The position numbers and the translations under genes are program-made. From Anaerolineae bacterium (GTDB lineage Bacteria > Chloroflexota > Anaerolineae > Anaerolineales > Villigracilaceae): DNA of 6,800 nt. The notes beneath the pieces are model-generated. The model was not told the DNA's origin, ran no database searches, and worked only from the letters and a program-made list of their open reading frames with translations. Positions 4,242 to 6,800 of the stretch are shown piece after piece. The stretch spans positions 241 to 7,040 of the forward strand of contig DQGV01000258.1 in assembly GCA_003524705.1 (NCBI GenBank), read 5' to 3'. Within the stretch, counting starts at the first letter, position 1. The number at the start of each line of letters is the position of its first letter.

Positions 4242-6794
4242 ATTTAAGATTCGGTCAAGTGCAAAGCCGAGTAAGGCAAAACCAAAGCCTGTAATCAATA
4301 ACAAAGCCAGCGGTTCTAAAACCCAATAATAGTGACCTTGTATTAAAGCATTGTTATCATAAGCATCGCGTAAAAGTTTTCCCCAAGTAGGAACACTGGG
4401 GTCACCTAAGCCCATTAATGCTAAAGATGTTTCAAGGAAAACATAACCTGGCACAAGCACAACAATTTGTGGAATTAATACAGGGAAAATGCGCGGGATA
4501 AGATACTTGAAAATAATTCGCCAATCACTGGCGCCATAAGAACGCGCCGCATCAATATATGATTGTTCTCGAAATTGCACAAAGATAGAACGATAATTTT
4601 TGATTGCACTACCAAAAATATTAAATAGAATCGTTGCGCCAAGAATCAACCAAATGCTTCTTGAATAAAATGCCGCAACCATGGCTAAGACTGGTAACAA
4701 TGGAATCACCATGTTGATTTCAGTTAATCGTTGAATGAGTGCATCAACCCAACCACCAAACCATGCCCCAATGGCGGCAATCAACATGGTAGTGAATGAA
4801 GTAATCGTCACTGCAAGCAAGCCAAAGGCTAATGCAATTGGTAAGCCCCACATCAATGCTAATGATAAATCACGGCGACGCATATCTGTCCCAGCCCAGC
4901 CATACACTTGACCATGAAGGATTACTTTTGATTCCGTGTTGGCATCTTTTTCAAACTGAACTATGTCAACTCGAATTTGATATTGCCCTGTGAGTGGTTT
5001 TAATTCATCGGCAGATGTATCACTAAATAAAACTTGTTGTGGATATAAACTTTTTAATTTGCGTTGTAAGGTTTCATCTTGCGAAACATAATAAGAAGTT
5101 TTTTGTGTGACGGAAAAAGAAGATAAATTTGTTTCTTCTCCTGCAGGGTTGATAAACGTCAAAGAAACAAAAGATGGGTTTGATTTGTGTTGAGATTCGA
5201 CAACGACCACCACATCTTGTGGGAAGCCGCCTGTGTATGGATAGTCAAATGTAAATAAAGATTGTTTGACTAGCATATCTCCACTTTCGGATATAGAAGT
5301 CTGTACCGCTTCTTGATTACTTTCAGAAATGCTCAACGTCGTGGGCAGTTTTTCACGCCGAAACAGATTTGTCCATGCAGGGGGTGCGAGTTTGGGATAT
5401 TCTGTCCAGTCGTAATCTTGTGAACGCCAGATACGAATGGATTGTTCGTATGACATGTTCATAGAAATATAAATTGCGCTGGTGACCAGAATCGAAATAA
5501 TGATGATTCCACTAATGGCAGATGGATACCTAATCAGTTCGCGAAAAAAGTTTGAAGTAGATGACCAAATTCGCTGTGACGCAGTTTGCCAACTTTTACG
5601 AATATGTTGGGGATTAAATTTAATATTGGGAAGAGCAAACAACTTGAAGCGAGGAAAGAGGCGCGGTTTTTTATCAGAAGATTTTTTTTGAATAACAGCG
5701 TTTTTAGATTGTGAATCAATGTTTAGTTTTACGCGCGGGTCAACAAGGGCATAGACGACATCCAAAATAAAAACAGTTAATGCCAACATGTAAGCATAGA
5801 TAACTGTAAAGCCAACAATGACTGGTGTATCAAACGCTTGCACGGCAGTGAAAAACGCAAGACCCATACCAGGCCAACGAAATACCAACTCCAGCAACAT
5901 AGAACCAGACCAACTGCTGATGAGCAATAATGAAAAACTAGTTAATAGATTTGGAAGAGCAGGACGTAATAAATAATTTTGTTCTATTTTATATTTTGGT
6001 AAACCGCGTGCACGTGCCATTTCAACATAATCATCTTCGGCATAGATGAGGAAAAACGTGCGCCATGAATATACACTTTGAAAAAAACTGCTTAAGAAAA
6101 TTGCACCGACAGGTAATATCATGTGACGCAAAACGACCAAAGCAGAACCATATTGTTGCGTAGCAGATGGGTCGTTTCCATACATGCCGCCAGAAGGAAG
6201 GATTCTTAATTGAAAAGCAAAAAATACGATTAAGAATATTCCATAAAACCAAGGCGGTGCTGATGATAATGGCGAAAGTACAACAAAAAATTTATCTAAC
6301 CAAGTGCCATATTGACGTGACAGTGTAAGTGCAATGCTGATACTAATTAAAAATAAAAATATATTTGATGTAGTGAATAATAATAAAGTGCGCGGTAAAT
6401 TATCTAAGATAATGTCTTTGACGAGGCTACTATCTAACCCGTAGCGTGAAGTGTTCATCAGGCGTGCTTCGCCAAAGTCAAGCGTGATTCCATTTTTTAG
6501 CCAAAGGAATGTTCTTAATAGAAAAGGTTGATCAAGCCCTTGCGCTTTATACATCGCCAAGCGAGCTTCTTCAATAAGTTTGGCGCGTTCTTCTAACGGT
6601 TCATCTTTCAGCCAACCGCCTTTTAACATGATGCCAATGCCTTCTTCAATTCCACCTTTTATCATTTCATCTACATAACCGCCCATGTTTGCGATTACGA
6701 TGGTTAGATAAACCGCAATGACTGATGTGATAAAGAGTGAGAGAAAGCGTGAACTTGCATACGCAATAATTCGTTTAATTTCATTTAGGCGCAT
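4221..6794 (-). CDS. Fused DppB-DppC-type peptide ABC transporter permease
   Basis: This is an inner-membrane permease of the dipeptide/oligopeptide (PepT) ABC importer family, containing both permease subunits in one 857-residue chain. Residues 1-355 resemble DppB/OppB: an N-terminal membrane helix (about 15-36), the segment GLDQPFLLRTFLWLKNGITLDFG (86-108), further helices, and an EAA loop with EMARARG (258-264). Residues 356-422 are a basic cytoplasmic linker. Residues 423-857 resemble DppC/OppC: a helix (about 424-446), an extracytoplasmic insert (447-634), GTDMRRRD (635-642), an EAA loop with DAARSYG (748-754), GLGDPSVPTWG (795-805) and the C-terminal NPRLRD. The two EAA loops would contact the ATPases. 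ATG 6794 is chosen because typical family members start MR...; an in-frame TTG lies at 6800, and since the window ends there a longer N-terminus cannot be excluded. No ATPase or binding-protein gene is visible; they may lie to the right. The gene converges on the methyltransferase, 23 bp apart. Confidence 0.9.
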   Translation of the reverse strand: MRLNEIKRIIAYASSRFLSLFITSVIAVYLTIVIANMGGYVDEMIKGGIEEGIGIMLKGGWLKDEPLEERAKLIEEARLAMYKAQGLDQPFLLRTFLWLKNGITLDFGEARLMNTSRYGLDSSLVKDIILDNLPRTLLLFTTSNIFLFLISISIALTLSRQYGTWLDKFFVVLSPLSSAPPWFYGIFLIVFFAFQLRILPSGGMYGNDPSATQQYGSALVVLRHMILPVGAIFLSSFFQSVYSWRTFFLIYAEDDYVEMARARGLPKYKIEQNYLLRPALPNLLTSFSLLLISSWSGSMLLELVFRWPGMGLAFFTAVQAFDTPVIVGFTVIYAYMLALTVFILDVVYALVDPRVKLNIDSQSKNAVIQKKSSDKKPRLFPRFKLFALPNIKFNPQHIRKSWQTASQRIWSSTSNFFRELIRYPSAISGIIIISILVTSAIYISMNMSYEQSIRIWRSQDYDWTEYPKLAPPAWTNLFRREKLPTTLSISESNQEAVQTSISESGDMLVKQSLFTFDYPYTGGFPQDVVVVVESQHKSNPSFVSLTFINPAGEETNLSSFSVTQKTSYYVSQDETLQRKLKSLYPQQVLFSDTSADELKPLTGQYQIRVDIVQFEKDANTESKVILHGQVYGWAGTDMRRRDLSLALMWGLPIALAFGLLAVTITSFTTMLIAAIGAWFGGWVDALIQRLTEINMVIPLLPVLAMVAAFYSRSIWLILGATILFNIFGSAIKNYRSIFVQFREQSYIDAARSYGASDWRIIFKYLIPRIFPVLIPQIVVLVPGYVFLETSLALMGLGDPSVPTWGKLLRDAYDNNALIQGHYYWVLEPLALLLITGFGFALLGFALDRILNPRLRDI

Positions 6795-6800
6795 GAACAA

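Noticed and set aside
5529..5729. Separate start for a DppC gene within the permease linker (i.e. two genes, not a fusion)
   Set aside because: The frame is continuous, and the linker contains no in-frame ATG and no stop, so a single fused protein is the simplest reading.

Overview
The window is a compact, AT-rich (by eye roughly 40% G+C) bacterial segment with four protein genes, three intrinsic-terminator-like hairpins and almost no free intergenic space. From the left: a terminator at the very edge, a leader of about 140 nt with a possible leucine-rich small ORF, leucyl-tRNA synthetase (leuS), a strong terminator, a LutA/LldE-type cysteine-rich Fe-S protein, a class I SAM methyltransferase resembling antibiotic amino-sugar N,N-dimethyltransferases, and on the opposite strand a very long dipeptide/oligopeptide ABC-transporter permease that runs to the right edge. 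I recognise no mobile-element gene, CRISPR array, rRNA or tRNA.

Organism: the LeuRS is the bacterial (non-mitochondrial) type with a zinc-binding cysteine domain. Its sequence flavour, the B-C fused peptide permease and a GTAGGGGCG...CGCCCTTAC palindrome all remind me of Chloroflexota (Anaerolineae-like) genomes. This is recollection and inference, not proof.

The LeuRS gene most likely starts at 182, not at an upstream TTG, because a GAGG Shine-Dalgarno precedes 182 and family members start close to the 'NPQ..E.KWQ..W' motif. Its leader holds a 25-codon ORF (60-137) with an excellent Shine-Dalgarno and two Leu-Leu codon pairs. The strand carrying those codons can pair either with the small ORF's own ribosome-binding site or with that of leuS. 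This suggests, but does not prove, leucine-responsive translational attenuation.

Inside leuS, in frame, lies a 28-bp near-perfect GC-rich palindrome in the loop between the editing-domain HDERD motif and the GVMINSG segment. It looks like a dispersed palindromic element that has become part of a housekeeping enzyme.

The Fe-S protein and the methyltransferase are 13 bp apart and probably co-transcribed. The first has a consensus TATAAT only 9 bp before its ATG and no Shine-Dalgarno, pointing to a leaderless mRNA. Its usual partners LutB and LutC are not in the window.

The permease joins a DppB/OppB-like half and a DppC/OppC-like half in one polypeptide, with a basic linker and an unrecognised extracytoplasmic domain of about 190 residues inserted before the GTD motif of the C half. 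It converges on the methyltransferase, and the two genes share a 23-bp junction with a hairpin.
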